The notes under the pieces: model-generated
Told to the model about the DNA's origin: nothing
Database searches by the model: none
What the model saw: only the letters and a program-made list of their open reading frames with translations
Translations under genes and position numbers: made by a program
In this document: piece by piece, positions 56,201 to 64,000 of the stretch
How positions within the stretch are numbered: the stretch's first letter is position 1
Layout: every line of letters begins with the position of its first letter
Assembly (NCBI GenBank): GCA_963790715.1
Contig: CAWBPN010000018.1
Span: 1,302,001 to 1,366,000 of the forward strand
Length of the DNA stretch: 64,000 nt
DNA from: DCFW01 sp963790715
GTDB taxonomy: Bacteria; Bacteroidota; Bacteroidia; Bacteroidales; Bacteroidaceae
Reading direction: 5' to 3'

Positions 56201-56878
56201 AATCCATTGATGAGTACTGACCAAACTAATAAATTATATCCGGGTGATATTAAAATTGAAGATTTAAACGGAAACGGTTATATAGATCGTGGCGCAAATA
56301 CCGTGAAGGATCCCGGTGACCGTCGTATTATTGGAAACAGTGAACCTCGGTATATTTATAGTTTTAATGTAGGAGCTGATTGGAATGGTATTTTCTTTTC
56401 TACATTCTTCAGAGGTGTTGGTAAACAAAATTGGTATCCGTCAGGAGAAGCTTCGTATTTCTGGGGACAATATAATCGTCCATATAATCAATTACCAAAA
56501 TGGCAACTGGGCAATTACTGGACGTCAGATAACACTAAAGCATATTTACCACGTTACACTGGTTACTATGGACCGTTCTTTAGTGGTTCATCCTGTGCTA
56601 ATACACGATATTTGCAGAACGTAGCATATCTTCGTTTGCAAAACTTACAGATAGGATATAACTTACCTGCTGATCTTATAAAAACATTAGGTTTGCAAAA
56701 ATTAAGTGTATTTTTCTCAGGTGAAAATTTATGGACATGGTCTCCGTTATATAAACGTACCAAGGATGTTGATGTTACTAATATTTATGGTGCAGATGCT
56801 GATGCTCCAACTTCCGGTGACGGTTATAATTATCCTACAATGAGAAGTTTTAGTGTCGGTTTGAATGTTACATTTTAA
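53270..56878 (+). CDS. SusC/RagA-type TonB-dependent transporter with STN domain, 2
   Basis: A 1202-residue outer-membrane protein, paralogue of the first SusC: nearly the same first 60 residues, an STN domain (GKVINDIGKQTGYLFVYNV), a CarboxypepD-reg-like domain (ISGVVRDASGEPIIGANVSV), TonB box region, plug (YGSRAPYGVVLITTKNAKKG) and barrel ending FSVGLNVTF. The barrel differs a lot from SusC 1, so another ligand is expected. The STN domain suggests FecR/sigma control, but no FecR gene adjoins it. The start at 53270 (MGNILFRRFIA) follows the leader hairpin; the frame opens at 53249. Confidence 0.92.
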   Translation: MGNILFRRFIAKNKLSFRIINLVIFALFVVVGSPFAAELDLSREVTVISNNTTIGKVINDIGKQTGYLFVYNVNEVNLNRTVNVNVHNKPLKEALNQIFAGSDVCYVIEGRNIMLKKAAENRAEVKKVQEPQQQEKKNKISGVVRDASGEPIIGANVSVKGTTIGTITDNEGKFEFKVPNSDGKLYVSYIGYEKRELSIDDKHYFTITLKENANALNEVVVVGYGTQKKVNLTGAVDQVTSEAFDGRANSNVTQMLQGTIPNLNLKLTDGKPDRTATYNIRGTTSIGQGGSALVLIDGVEGDPSLINPDDIESVSVLKDASSAAIYGSRAPYGVVLITTKNAKKGKPQVNYSTNMTIESPLNVPDFVTDGYTYAEHFYEAWTNMKHSDPSGMNKTQQFSVAWLNEYKRRKDAGDFGTIVSDGSWGLTKGRWVYFNKSTDEMGLLYKKSLFTQTHNLSISGTDGKFEYYLSGRYYDYGGLFNSNTNTDNYSMFDSRVKVGYKVNEWMKITNNIDMSYTNYHNPITYSENSGNVWRNIADEGHPSSPLWNPDGTMTYSGVYSVGDLLYGKSYIKTVNDYVRNTVGINTHFFNNTLRVNGDFTYRNQNNSATTRCVRTSYSRTQGLLETISGTQSYMSENPINTIYLATNEYAEYENTFAKKHYVKALLGYNYEQEQTKGLYAYNDGLLTSDVDNINLALGTSNRNITGSWSKWRTAGEFFRLNYIFDERYLLEVDGRYDGSSKFPDGQRWAFFPSASAGWRLTSEPWFKINPKYISNLKLRASYGSLGNSNISPYSYDETFSVSQGRLIGGTIVPYTSAPSPKPSGLTWETARTANLGVDLGMFNNHLSVTADFYNRKTLNMYTPGPTLPDVYGATSPYGNFADMTTKGYEISVAWENSFNLAGNPFHYNVRATLADYYSIIDKYNNSTYSLGTSNTPNYYKGMKVGEIWGYVCNGLWQTQSEIDAAESKAKAAGQACYNPLMSTDQTNKLYPGDIKIEDLNGNGYIDRGANTVKDPGDRRIIGNSEPRYIYSFNVGADWNGIFFSTFFRGVGKQNWYPSGEASYFWGQYNRPYNQLPKWQLGNYWTSDNTKAYLPRYTGYYGPFFSGSSCANTRYLQNVAYLRLQNLQIGYNLPADLIKTLGLQKLSVFFSGENLWTWSPLYKRTKDVDVTNIYGADADAPTSGDGYNYPTMRSFSVGLNVTF

Positions 56879-56889
56879 AATTGATATTG

Positions 56890-58689
56890 ATGAAAAGAAT
56901 ATTCTTATATATTGCAACAGCTATTATAATAGTTCTTGCTCAATCGTGCGATCTTGCTGAAAACCAAGAAGCTACAGCTGATCGTGCAATGATTTTCAGT
57001 TCTGAAGCAGGATTGAAAACATATGCATATTCATTTTATAATATGTTACCGTCTTGTTCAAGTTCTGCCGAACAGGATGCTATGACTGATTATGGAGCAA
57101 AAAACAGTATAAGCACTTATGAAGCCGGAGCTTATACTGCACAAACTTCTACCAGTTGGAATTGGGGTAATTTACGTAATGTAAATTACTTTATCAAATA
57201 TAATACCAGTTCGACTGTTAATGAATCAGTTCGTGATAATTATACAGGAATTGCTAAGTTTTTTAGAGCTTATTTTTATTTTGATAAGTTGGTGACATAC
57301 GGAGAAGTTCCTTGGATTGATGAACCGTTAGAGACAAATGACAAACGCCTTTATGCAACTAGAGATACTCGCGACGTTATTATTAGACATATTCTTCAGG
57401 ATCTAGATTATGCTTATAATAATATTACCGTAAGTAGTGTAACCGCTAATTCAAATACCATAAACAAGTGGACTGCACTTGCCCTAAAATCGCGTGTGGC
57501 TTTATTTGAGGCTTCTTGGTGTAAATATCATGCTAATACAGCTTATGTAAATAACTGCAAGATTTCTGCGGATTCATTGTATAACGTTGCAGCAAATGCT
57601 GCTGATACAATTATGCTCAATGGTCCTTATAAAATACATACGGGGACGCCTTATGCCAATGGTAGAGGCTCTTATCGTGATTTGTTCATAAGTGATAATG
57701 CTGAAACCGATGAGGTAATGTTGGCTGTTTCTTGTGATGCAAAATTACAGGCAGGTGAGCAAAATTGGTGGTATAATTCATCTTCTTATGGAGTTCATTT
57801 ATCTATGACACGTCCGTTTATGAAGACTTATCTTAATATTGACGGTACTGTGTATAATGAGAAAAACGCAGATGGCAGCTATAAAAACTTTGCTCAAGAA
57901 ACAACAAATCGCGATTTGCGTCTCAATCAAACAATTATCGGTTATGATTATACACGTAAAAATGCTACTGGCACTTATGTCTCAACCGCTCCGAATTATA
58001 CGGGACTTACTTTAACAGGTTATCAATTTACTAAGTATGTAATGGATGATGTGTCATACGACAATGGAGCAAATAATAGTAATGATATTCCTATTATTAG
58101 GTATGCAGAAGTATTATTGAATTATGCTGAGGCTAAAGCAGAGTTAGGTACTTTAACCGATGAAGATTGGAAAAATACAATTGGAGCTTTACGCCGTCGT
58201 GCCGGTATTACAGGTGGAGATTTGGATCATAAACCGGCAGTTGTGGACCCATATATCCAAAAGACATATTATCCTAATATTTCTGATCCTGTTATTCTTG
58301 AAATTCGCCGTGATCGTGGTATAGAACTTTGTTTGGAAGGATTTCGAATGATGGATTTAAAACGTTGGGCATGTGGTGGCTTATGGAAAAATGTGGCATG
58401 GACAGGCGTATATATTCCTGCTCTTGATACGCCACTTGATATGAATGGTGATGGTACATATGATGCATATTTTACCACAAATACAAACTATTCCGGCCAA
58501 TATAGTGGTATTGCTGTAATATTAAAGAGTACTCAGACTGCAATGAAACTTGCAGATGATCCTAATGGTGGTTATGTATATTTCTATAATGAGACATCTC
58601 ATACATGGAATGACAATATGTACCTTTATCCGATTCCTGCTCAGGTAATATCTATAAATTCAAATATTACACAAAATCCGGGTTGGTAA
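56890..58689 (+). CDS. SusD/RagB-type substrate-binding lipoprotein 2
   Basis: A 599-residue lipoprotein with lipobox (Cys20 in LAQSC). The N-terminal SusD-like part has IAKFFRAYFYFDKLVTYGEVPW in pieces, and the C-terminal part has IPIIRYAEVLLNYAEAKAEL and LEIRRDRGIELCLEGFRMMDLKRW in pieces. It starts 11 bases after susC 2. An ATG at 56890 is preferred to the TTG at 56881. It acts with SusC 2 at the cell surface; the following genes code for phosphodiesterase-type enzymes. Confidence 0.92.
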   Translation: MKRIFLYIATAIIIVLAQSCDLAENQEATADRAMIFSSEAGLKTYAYSFYNMLPSCSSSAEQDAMTDYGAKNSISTYEAGAYTAQTSTSWNWGNLRNVNYFIKYNTSSTVNESVRDNYTGIAKFFRAYFYFDKLVTYGEVPWIDEPLETNDKRLYATRDTRDVIIRHILQDLDYAYNNITVSSVTANSNTINKWTALALKSRVALFEASWCKYHANTAYVNNCKISADSLYNVAANAADTIMLNGPYKIHTGTPYANGRGSYRDLFISDNAETDEVMLAVSCDAKLQAGEQNWWYNSSSYGVHLSMTRPFMKTYLNIDGTVYNEKNADGSYKNFAQETTNRDLRLNQTIIGYDYTRKNATGTYVSTAPNYTGLTLTGYQFTKYVMDDVSYDNGANNSNDIPIIRYAEVLLNYAEAKAELGTLTDEDWKNTIGALRRRAGITGGDLDHKPAVVDPYIQKTYYPNISDPVILEIRRDRGIELCLEGFRMMDLKRWACGGLWKNVAWTGVYIPALDTPLDMNGDGTYDAYFTTNTNYSGQYSGIAVILKSTQTAMKLADDPNGGYVYFYNETSHTWNDNMYLYPIPAQVISINSNITQNPGW

Positions 58690-58773
58690 AAATCATATTA
58701 ATTGAATTTTATAAATCAATTTGATTTATAAAATATATATATTTGGAGTCGTTCATTATAAATAGTAAAAGAA

Positions 58774-59658
58774 ATGAAACATATTATTTTGTTTATATCA
58801 TTCATGTTTGTATTTATGGGCATTAAAGCTCAATCATTGTATGTAGGTACTTATAATATTCGTAATCAAAATGATTATGATGTTCAGAATGGCAATGGTT
58901 GGGAACGTCGCTGCCCTGTAATTTGCGATATGATTAATTTTGAAGATCTTGATCTTTTTGGGATGGAAGAAGTGCTGGTAGGGCAGTTGCACGATTTGTT
59001 GAAGGGATTGGATGGCTATTCTTATATCGGTGTAGGACGTGACGACGGTAAGGAAGGAGGTGAATATTCTCCGATTTTCTATAAAACGGCAAAGTTCAAA
59101 TTATTGAATTCAGGTTATTTCTGGTTAGCTCCAAATACTACTTATCCTAATAAAGGATGGGATGCAGCATGTATTCGTATTTGTACTTGGGGGCATTTTG
59201 AAGATCGCCAAACTAAAAAGATATTTTGGCATTTTAATTTGCACATGGATCACATGGGAGTGGTTGCTCGTCGTGAATCAGCTAAATTGGTAGTATCTAA
59301 AATTCGTGAATTTTGTAAGGATGAACCTGTTATTTTATCAGGTGATTTCAATGTAGACCAAACAAATGAAATTTATTCCATATTTACTAAATCCGGTATA
59401 TTAAAAGATTCATATGCATCCGCAAGACATCGTTTTGCAGAAAATGGTACATTTAATAATTTCAACCCGAATATTAAAACGGATAGTCGTATTGATCATA
59501 TTTTTGTTTCGCCATCTTTCAGCGTTAATGGTTATGCCGTATTAACTAATTGTTATTGGACTCCTGTACAAGGAAATACTGATACTAAAGAAGTACAGTA
59601 TCAACTCCGTACTCCATCAGACCATTATCCTGTTGTAGCTCATTTGGTTTATAAATAA
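58774..59658 (+). CDS. Endonuclease/exonuclease/phosphatase family protein
   Basis: A 294-residue secreted protein with a signal peptide of about 19 residues (ending IKAQ). The DNase I-like fold is shown by LYVGTYNIRNQND, GMEEVL with a metal-binding Glu, NLHMDHMG, LSGDFNVDQTNEIY, RIDHIFVS and SDHYPVVAHL with the catalytic His. Secreted members of this family act on nucleic acids, sphingomyelin, inositol phosphates or sugar phosphates. The surface-uptake neighbourhood favours a lipid or glycan phosphodiester, which is inference. Confidence 0.85.
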   Translation: MKHIILFISFMFVFMGIKAQSLYVGTYNIRNQNDYDVQNGNGWERRCPVICDMINFEDLDLFGMEEVLVGQLHDLLKGLDGYSYIGVGRDDGKEGGEYSPIFYKTAKFKLLNSGYFWLAPNTTYPNKGWDAACIRICTWGHFEDRQTKKIFWHFNLHMDHMGVVARRESAKLVVSKIREFCKDEPVILSGDFNVDQTNEIYSIFTKSGILKDSYASARHRFAENGTFNNFNPNIKTDSRIDHIFVSPSFSVNGYAVLTNCYWTPVQGNTDTKEVQYQLRTPSDHYPVVAHLVYK

Positions 59659-59683
59659 TAGATAATAATCTTGATTTAATAAG

Positions 59684-59747
59684 GTTGTGCTAATAGTATT
59701 ACAAGTTGCATGTAATTTGTGTACTTTTGGCACAACTCTTTTTTTTG
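59684..59747 (+). terminator. Likely terminator after the phosphodiesterase-fold gene
   Basis: GTTGTGC (59684-59690) pairs with GCACAAC (59730-59736) with a long loop that can itself fold, followed by a run of eight T. Confidence 0.6.
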
Positions 59748-59761
59748 TAATAATCTTATGA

Positions 59762-59780
59762 CAATAATGAAACGTTATTG
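59762..59780. promoter_or_regulatory. 19-base inverted repeat upstream of NPP
   Basis: Identical to 51878-51896 upstream of the deleted copy, and in the same relative position. Confidence 0.4.
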
Positions 59781-59840
59781 ATAAATTGCCTTTCTATTTT
59801 TATCGTCTTATTGAAGAAAAGATTTATAAAAAAGATTTAT

Positions 59841-61208
59841 ATGAAAAGTTTCGTAAAAAAAATTAGCGTACTAGCTTTAATCCTGTTATCTGTTTCAGGC
59901 ATGAAAGCAGAGGCACAAAAGCCATCACAAGCCAAATATGTTGTTTTAATTACTGTTGATGGCTTCAGACCGGAGTTTTATCTTGATAGTTGTTACGGTA
60001 TGTTTACCGTGCGTGAGTTAATGAAGAAAGGAATAGCTGTGAAAGGCCTTAATCCTGTATTCCCTTCTGTTACTTATCCTGACCATACTACCATGATAAG
60101 CGGAGTCACTCCGGCTAAACACGGCATTGTTTATAACACACCTTTTGAACCGGAAGGCGAAACGGGCAAATGGTATTGGGACTACAACTTAATAAAAGTT
60201 CCTACCATTTGGACTGCCATGCACGATGCTGGAAAGACGACTGCTTGCGTAAGTTGGCCTGTTACTTATAATGCGCCTATTGATTACCGCGTTGCGGAAT
60301 ATTGGGATTATAAAAATCCGTCCAATGCACTTTCGGCTATGGAAGAGGCATGTAACCCTAAAACACTCTTTAAGGAAATGCAGGATAATGCAACTGGACG
60401 GTTGACTACGCCTGATATTAGTGCTGAAAATGGAGAATTGATAAGCGATGAGAATATCGCCCGCATTTCATCTTACATCATTCGCCGCTACAAGCCTAAT
60501 TTCATTGCCATTCACCTTCCTTGTACCGACCATTATGAACATGAATACGGTAGGGAAGCTTACATGGTACATGCCGCAGTTACAGGAGCGGATAGGTCTA
60601 TTAAGTCTATCTTGGAAAGCATTAATCGTGCCAATATACAGGACAGTACGTTAGTAGTTGTTTTAGGAGACCACGGATTTGAAGATATTTACCGCTCTTT
60701 CAATCCTAATTATCTTTTAAAGCAAAACGGCTTAATTACCAATATTAAAAAAGGAGAGTGGAAAGCTCAGTTTCATTCACAGGGTGGTAGTACGTTCTTG
60801 CATTTAAAAGATGCCAATGACGAAAAGACAGTCAAAAAAGTTATGAGTGTTTTAGAAAGTTTGCCCGATTCGGTAAAGCAGTATTTCGCAATAGTTGATA
60901 AAGAAAAGCTTAATGCAGTAGGAGCAGATCCTACAGTAGAATTGGCACTTACCGGTCTTAAGGGAACGACATTCGGCACTACTACAAAAGTATTGTTTAG
61001 CAACTTCGACAGGACAAAGGGAACTCATGGGTTTTATCCCGATCACCATCAAATACAAACAGGCTTGGTAGCTTTTGGACCCGGATTAAAATCAGGATTG
61101 TTGATTGATGAAATGAATATGACTGATGTGGCTCCACTTATTGTTCACTTATCAGGCATTACATTACCGAATATGGATGGCAAACTGCATACTGAGTTAT
61201 TAAAATAG
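59841..61208 (+). CDS. Nucleotide pyrophosphatase/phosphodiesterase (NPP family)
   Basis: A 455-residue secreted member of the alkaline phosphatase superfamily. The signal peptide ends near AEAQ (residue 26). LITVDGFRPEF holds the first metal Asp (40); the nucleophile is Thr78 in FPSVTYPDHTTMISG; PCTDHYEHEYG and VLGDHGFEDI and DRTKGTHGFYPDHHQ hold the other zinc ligands. It cleaves phosphodiesters such as nucleotide-linked or lipid-linked substrates. The frame opens 21 codons earlier, but a normal signal peptide begins at 59841. A deleted copy lies at 51944. Confidence 0.9.
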   Translation: MKSFVKKISVLALILLSVSGMKAEAQKPSQAKYVVLITVDGFRPEFYLDSCYGMFTVRELMKKGIAVKGLNPVFPSVTYPDHTTMISGVTPAKHGIVYNTPFEPEGETGKWYWDYNLIKVPTIWTAMHDAGKTTACVSWPVTYNAPIDYRVAEYWDYKNPSNALSAMEEACNPKTLFKEMQDNATGRLTTPDISAENGELISDENIARISSYIIRRYKPNFIAIHLPCTDHYEHEYGREAYMVHAAVTGADRSIKSILESINRANIQDSTLVVVLGDHGFEDIYRSFNPNYLLKQNGLITNIKKGEWKAQFHSQGGSTFLHLKDANDEKTVKKVMSVLESLPDSVKQYFAIVDKEKLNAVGADPTVELALTGLKGTTFGTTTKVLFSNFDRTKGTHGFYPDHHQIQTGLVAFGPGLKSGLLIDEMNMTDVAPLIVHLSGITLPNMDGKLHTELLK

Positions 61209-61229
61209 CACTACTACTAACTGTCGGCA

Positions 61230-61320
61230 TGCTATAACATCTTTGAAACAAAATTTTAATGTAATTGAAAAGCAACCTTAATTTTATTGAAAAATATATT
61301 TTATTCATTTGTACCAATAA
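61230..61320 (+). promoter_or_regulatory. Shared promoter-like block ahead of the TonB receptor
   Basis: About 90 bases are similar to 52850-52940. The block ends in TTCATTTG at 61304-61311, 25 bases ahead of the receptor start. Confidence 0.5.
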
Positions 61321-61335
61321 ATATAACGAACAGTT

Positions 61336-64000
61336 ATGAAGCGCGTTATAAGTTGGTTAAAAAGAAATAATATGGTTGCATTTTCAAAAAAAGTGATGTC
61401 GATAGTATGGTTGCTGTTGATATTGGTACCGCAATTGGCTTTTGCCGATATAATTGTAAAAGGACAGGTTCGAAATCAAAAAGGGAAACCGATTCCTGAT
61501 GTTTCAGTCGCTGTGAGGGGAACGTCAAAAAGTATTGTTACAAATGAAGCCGGACAATTTGTGATTCATGCCCCTAATGATAATGCTACGGTGACATTTT
61601 CATGTATCGGTTATAAGGATACTGAGATGCCCGCATCCGAAAATATGGATGTGGTGTTGCAGGAAAATCCGCATACTCTTGGCGAGGTAATCGTAACCAC
61701 ACAAAAACGCCGGCAGAGAAACATTGATGTGCCTATAGCCATAAGTGCCTTATCGGGCAAAAGTTTAGAGGATATGGATATAAAGCAGATGGACGAAATG
61801 TCGGAATATATACCGGGAGTTGAGATTCAGTTGCAAAGCCCTAACAATCCGGGATACGTAATTCGCGGTGTCACTTCGGATGAAGGCGAATCTTATTCGC
61901 AACCGCGTGTCTCCGTGTATCAGGATGGCGTCTCATCTACTCGTTCACGCGGTTCCGTGGTTGAACCTTTTGATTTGGAGCGCGTGGAGGTAGTTAAAGG
62001 TCCGCAAAGTACATTGTTCGGTAGGGGGGCGGAGATAGGTGCAATAAGCTTTATACGCAATAAGCCTGTAAATTACCTTACCGGAAGTTTGTCCGTCAAT
62101 TACGGGACGCACAACCAGCGCGGTGCAACCGGAGTTATTAATACACCTATAATAAAAGATAAACTTGCCAACCGTTTTGCTTTTACTTATGACGCGCACG
62201 ACGGGTTTATAAAGAACCTTTGCGGTGGACGTCTTAACGGGAAAAGCGCTATAGCTTTGCGCAATTCTATGCGTTGGTTCGCTGATCACTCTATTTATGA
62301 CTTGGTGCTTGATTATCAGCATGATGACTATCCGGGTACTTCTTTCAAAAGCGAACGCTTGGCACCTTCCGGAGGTGACAGCGACCCGAATACGGCTGCT
62401 GCTTTAGACCAGGGAAAGAAATTGGGTATCAAACGCAATGTCGGAAGTGCCACATTAACAATAAACCATGACATCAATGATGCTTATAAATTATCTTCAA
62501 TATCTGGGTTCAGGGCTTTCAGGTCGGACGAACATTTCGATGCCGATGGTACTTATCTGCCTTTGTTGAATTGTGAGGAACTTGAAAAAGGCACACAATT
62601 CAGTGAAGAGTTGCGTTTGAATTATACCGGTAAATGTTTCTCAGGTTTTGTGGGAGGCAGTTATTTTTATGAGAATTCTTCTCAGGAAGTAAATGTGGTA
62701 TCCGATATGCAAAACCTTTATCCTGCATACCTTTACCAAGCATTTGCTGCAAAAGTTGAACCGAAAATAGAGCAATTGGCAGCAGAACTGCCGGCTTTGT
62801 TACCGGCAGCTTATCAACCGGCAGTGAAAACCTTGCTATCAACAATGATGACAAAATGGTTCCCTTCATCGTATGATTTGACTAAGACTCCTACGGTTAC
62901 TAACACTCCAGATTTTTATGGAGATGTCAAGAGTGCTTTGGCTACATACGGACTCTCTCTTGACAATATGCTATCTTCGTTAGGAACTCAAGGTGCCACT
63001 ATACTTGCTACACTAAAGTCTATATCAGACTTGCCGATAAGTGCTTCTCATAAGGAAAATGGTACAAATTACGGTATAAATCAGGCCGCTGAGGTTTTTG
63101 CCGATGGAACATTCAAACTGACAAAAGCGCTATCACTTACCGCCGGCATACGCGGAACTTATGAACATCAGAAGACCGGTTATTCTTCTACTACTGTTGC
63201 CGATCCTGTTTTCGGAAGCCTTATGTATCAACCGTCGAATGGGAAAGTATATGCCAGCGGTGATTACTATTCATGGGTTGGACGTTTGGTAATGAATTAC
63301 ATGCTTGACAAAAATAATGATTTTTATGCAAGTATATCACGTGGTCGCCGTCCGGCAGTGATCGCGTTCAACAACAATCCGGATAGTATAGTCAAACTCA
63401 AACCGGAAATTATAATCAGTTACGAAACAGGTTTAAAGGGAGCATTATTGAATAATAGATTAGGTTACGAGCTCAGTGTTTATTATTATGATTGGAATCA
63501 TTTTCAGACAATGTCATTAAAGTCCGGAGCAAGTGCTGCAAAAGACTATGTAGCCGATGACGCAGGTAAAGCTCATACATTAGGAACGGAAGCAAGTTTA
63601 CATTATTTTTTGACGAAATTCTTAAGCTTTTTCGGCAATTATTCATATATTGATGGAAAATTTAATAATAAAAACGATAGAGGTGTGGAGCAGGAATATG
63701 CAGGTAATCGTTTCCGTCTGACACCGATGAACAGCTTTTCGGCAGGCTTGGATTTGGATTTGCCGTTAAGTGAGACCTCAATGTTTTATTTCCGGCCGTC
63801 ATATTCTTATAAATCAAAAGTCCATTTTGAAGATGAAAATCAGGCTTTGACGCAGTCCGGTTACGGATTGGCAAACTTTACAGCAGGCGTCCGATTGAAT
63901 CAGGGCAAGATTTATTATGAAATCGAAGCTTTCGGTAAAAATGTGTTTAACAAAAAGTATATCATAGATGCAGGTAACAGTGGTGAAGCCATTGACTTTC
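61336..64000 (+). CDS. TonB-dependent receptor, 3' end outside the window
   Basis: An open frame of 888 codons that runs off the right edge. A signal peptide (ending PQLAFA near residue 37) is followed by a CarboxypepD-reg-like domain (VKGQVRNQKGKPIPDVSVAV), a TonB-box-like region (LGEVIVTTQKRRQRNIDVP), a plug (VEVVKGPQSTLFGRGAEIGA) and a beta-barrel. It lacks the SusC-type STN domain and has a classical iron-complex/vitamin receptor plug, so it is not a SusC homologue. The ligand is unknown; siderophore, metal or another small molecule is possible. Confidence 0.85.
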   Translation, partial: MKRVISWLKRNNMVAFSKKVMSIVWLLLILVPQLAFADIIVKGQVRNQKGKPIPDVSVAVRGTSKSIVTNEAGQFVIHAPNDNATVTFSCIGYKDTEMPASENMDVVLQENPHTLGEVIVTTQKRRQRNIDVPIAISALSGKSLEDMDIKQMDEMSEYIPGVEIQLQSPNNPGYVIRGVTSDEGESYSQPRVSVYQDGVSSTRSRGSVVEPFDLERVEVVKGPQSTLFGRGAEIGAISFIRNKPVNYLTGSLSVNYGTHNQRGATGVINTPIIKDKLANRFAFTYDAHDGFIKNLCGGRLNGKSAIALRNSMRWFADHSIYDLVLDYQHDDYPGTSFKSERLAPSGGDSDPNTAAALDQGKKLGIKRNVGSATLTINHDINDAYKLSSISGFRAFRSDEHFDADGTYLPLLNCEELEKGTQFSEELRLNYTGKCFSGFVGGSYFYENSSQEVNVVSDMQNLYPAYLYQAFAAKVEPKIEQLAAELPALLPAAYQPAVKTLLSTMMTKWFPSSYDLTKTPTVTNTPDFYGDVKSALATYGLSLDNMLSSLGTQGATILATLKSISDLPISASHKENGTNYGINQAAEVFADGTFKLTKALSLTAGIRGTYEHQKTGYSSTTVADPVFGSLMYQPSNGKVYASGDYYSWVGRLVMNYMLDKNNDFYASISRGRRPAVIAFNNNPDSIVKLKPEIIISYETGLKGALLNNRLGYELSVYYYDWNHFQTMSLKSGASAAKDYVADDAGKAHTLGTEASLHYFLTKFLSFFGNYSYIDGKFNNKNDRGVEQEYAGNRFRLTPMNSFSAGLDLDLPLSETSMFYFRPSYSYKSKVHFEDENQALTQSGYGLANFTAGVRLNQGKIYYEIEAFGKNVFNKKYIIDAGNSGEAIDF

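Overview
The window looks like a chromosomal segment of a Bacteroidales bacterium (phylum Bacteroidota); I cannot fix the genus. The reasons are two SusC/SusD pairs, a FecR anti-sigma factor and an ECF sigma factor, many lipoproteins with a short N-terminal lipobox, Bacteroidota-specific families (DUF4834, DUF3822, DUF3244, PCMD, membrane TPR/HTH regulators), promoters of the TAnnTTTG type, and almost no strong Shine-Dalgarno sequences. No rRNA, tRNA or CRISPR array was recognised.

Layout. 1-16.6 kb is mostly core: the end of a MATE transporter, a cytidylate-kinase-like protein, birA, yraN, tadA, the phospholipid pair psd-pssA, dnaE, trxA, aroA, rsmD, DUF3822, a RecD-like helicase, cardiolipin synthase, a drug/metabolite transporter and an AraC regulator. 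16.6-32.5 kb is accessory. It holds a PCMD lipoprotein plus beta-barrel pair, and then two copies of a cassette in which a membrane-bound TPR/HTH regulator diverges from a small DUF3244 protein followed by a secreted lipoprotein effector. The effector is a C10 (streptopain-like) cysteine protease in copy 1 and an apparent aerolysin-like pore-forming protein in copy 2. A broken IS630 element lies between the copies. An AbiEi-Fic fusion gene with three evenly spaced upstream repeats, a flavin reductase and an AAA/DUF4143 ATPase follow.

32.6-38.8 kb is the branched-chain amino acid operon ilvD-ilvB-ilvN-acyl-ACP thioesterase-ilvC on the minus strand. Ahead of ilvD is a textbook-style attenuator: a 23-codon leader peptide with 14 Ile/Leu/Val codons, an antiterminator arm directly after its stop codon, and an intrinsic terminator just before ilvD.

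39-64 kb is a two-part polysaccharide/phosphodiester utilisation region. Part 1 is FecR, SusC, SusD, a GH89 alpha-N-acetylglucosaminidase, an alkaline-phosphatase-superfamily enzyme, an ECF sigma factor and a convergent CocE-type hydrolase. Part 2 is a deleted copy of a nucleotide pyrophosphatase/phosphodiesterase gene, SusC, SusD, an endonuclease/exonuclease/phosphatase-family enzyme, the intact phosphodiesterase and a TonB-dependent receptor running off the end. The enzyme set suggests uptake and trimming of glycans or lipids that carry alpha-GlcNAc and phosphodiesters, but the substrate is inferred only.

The most interesting items are the duplicated regulator-DUF3244-effector cassettes with different effectors, the ilv attenuator, the phased repeats before the AbiEi-Fic gene, and the conserved leader hairpin before both susC genes.
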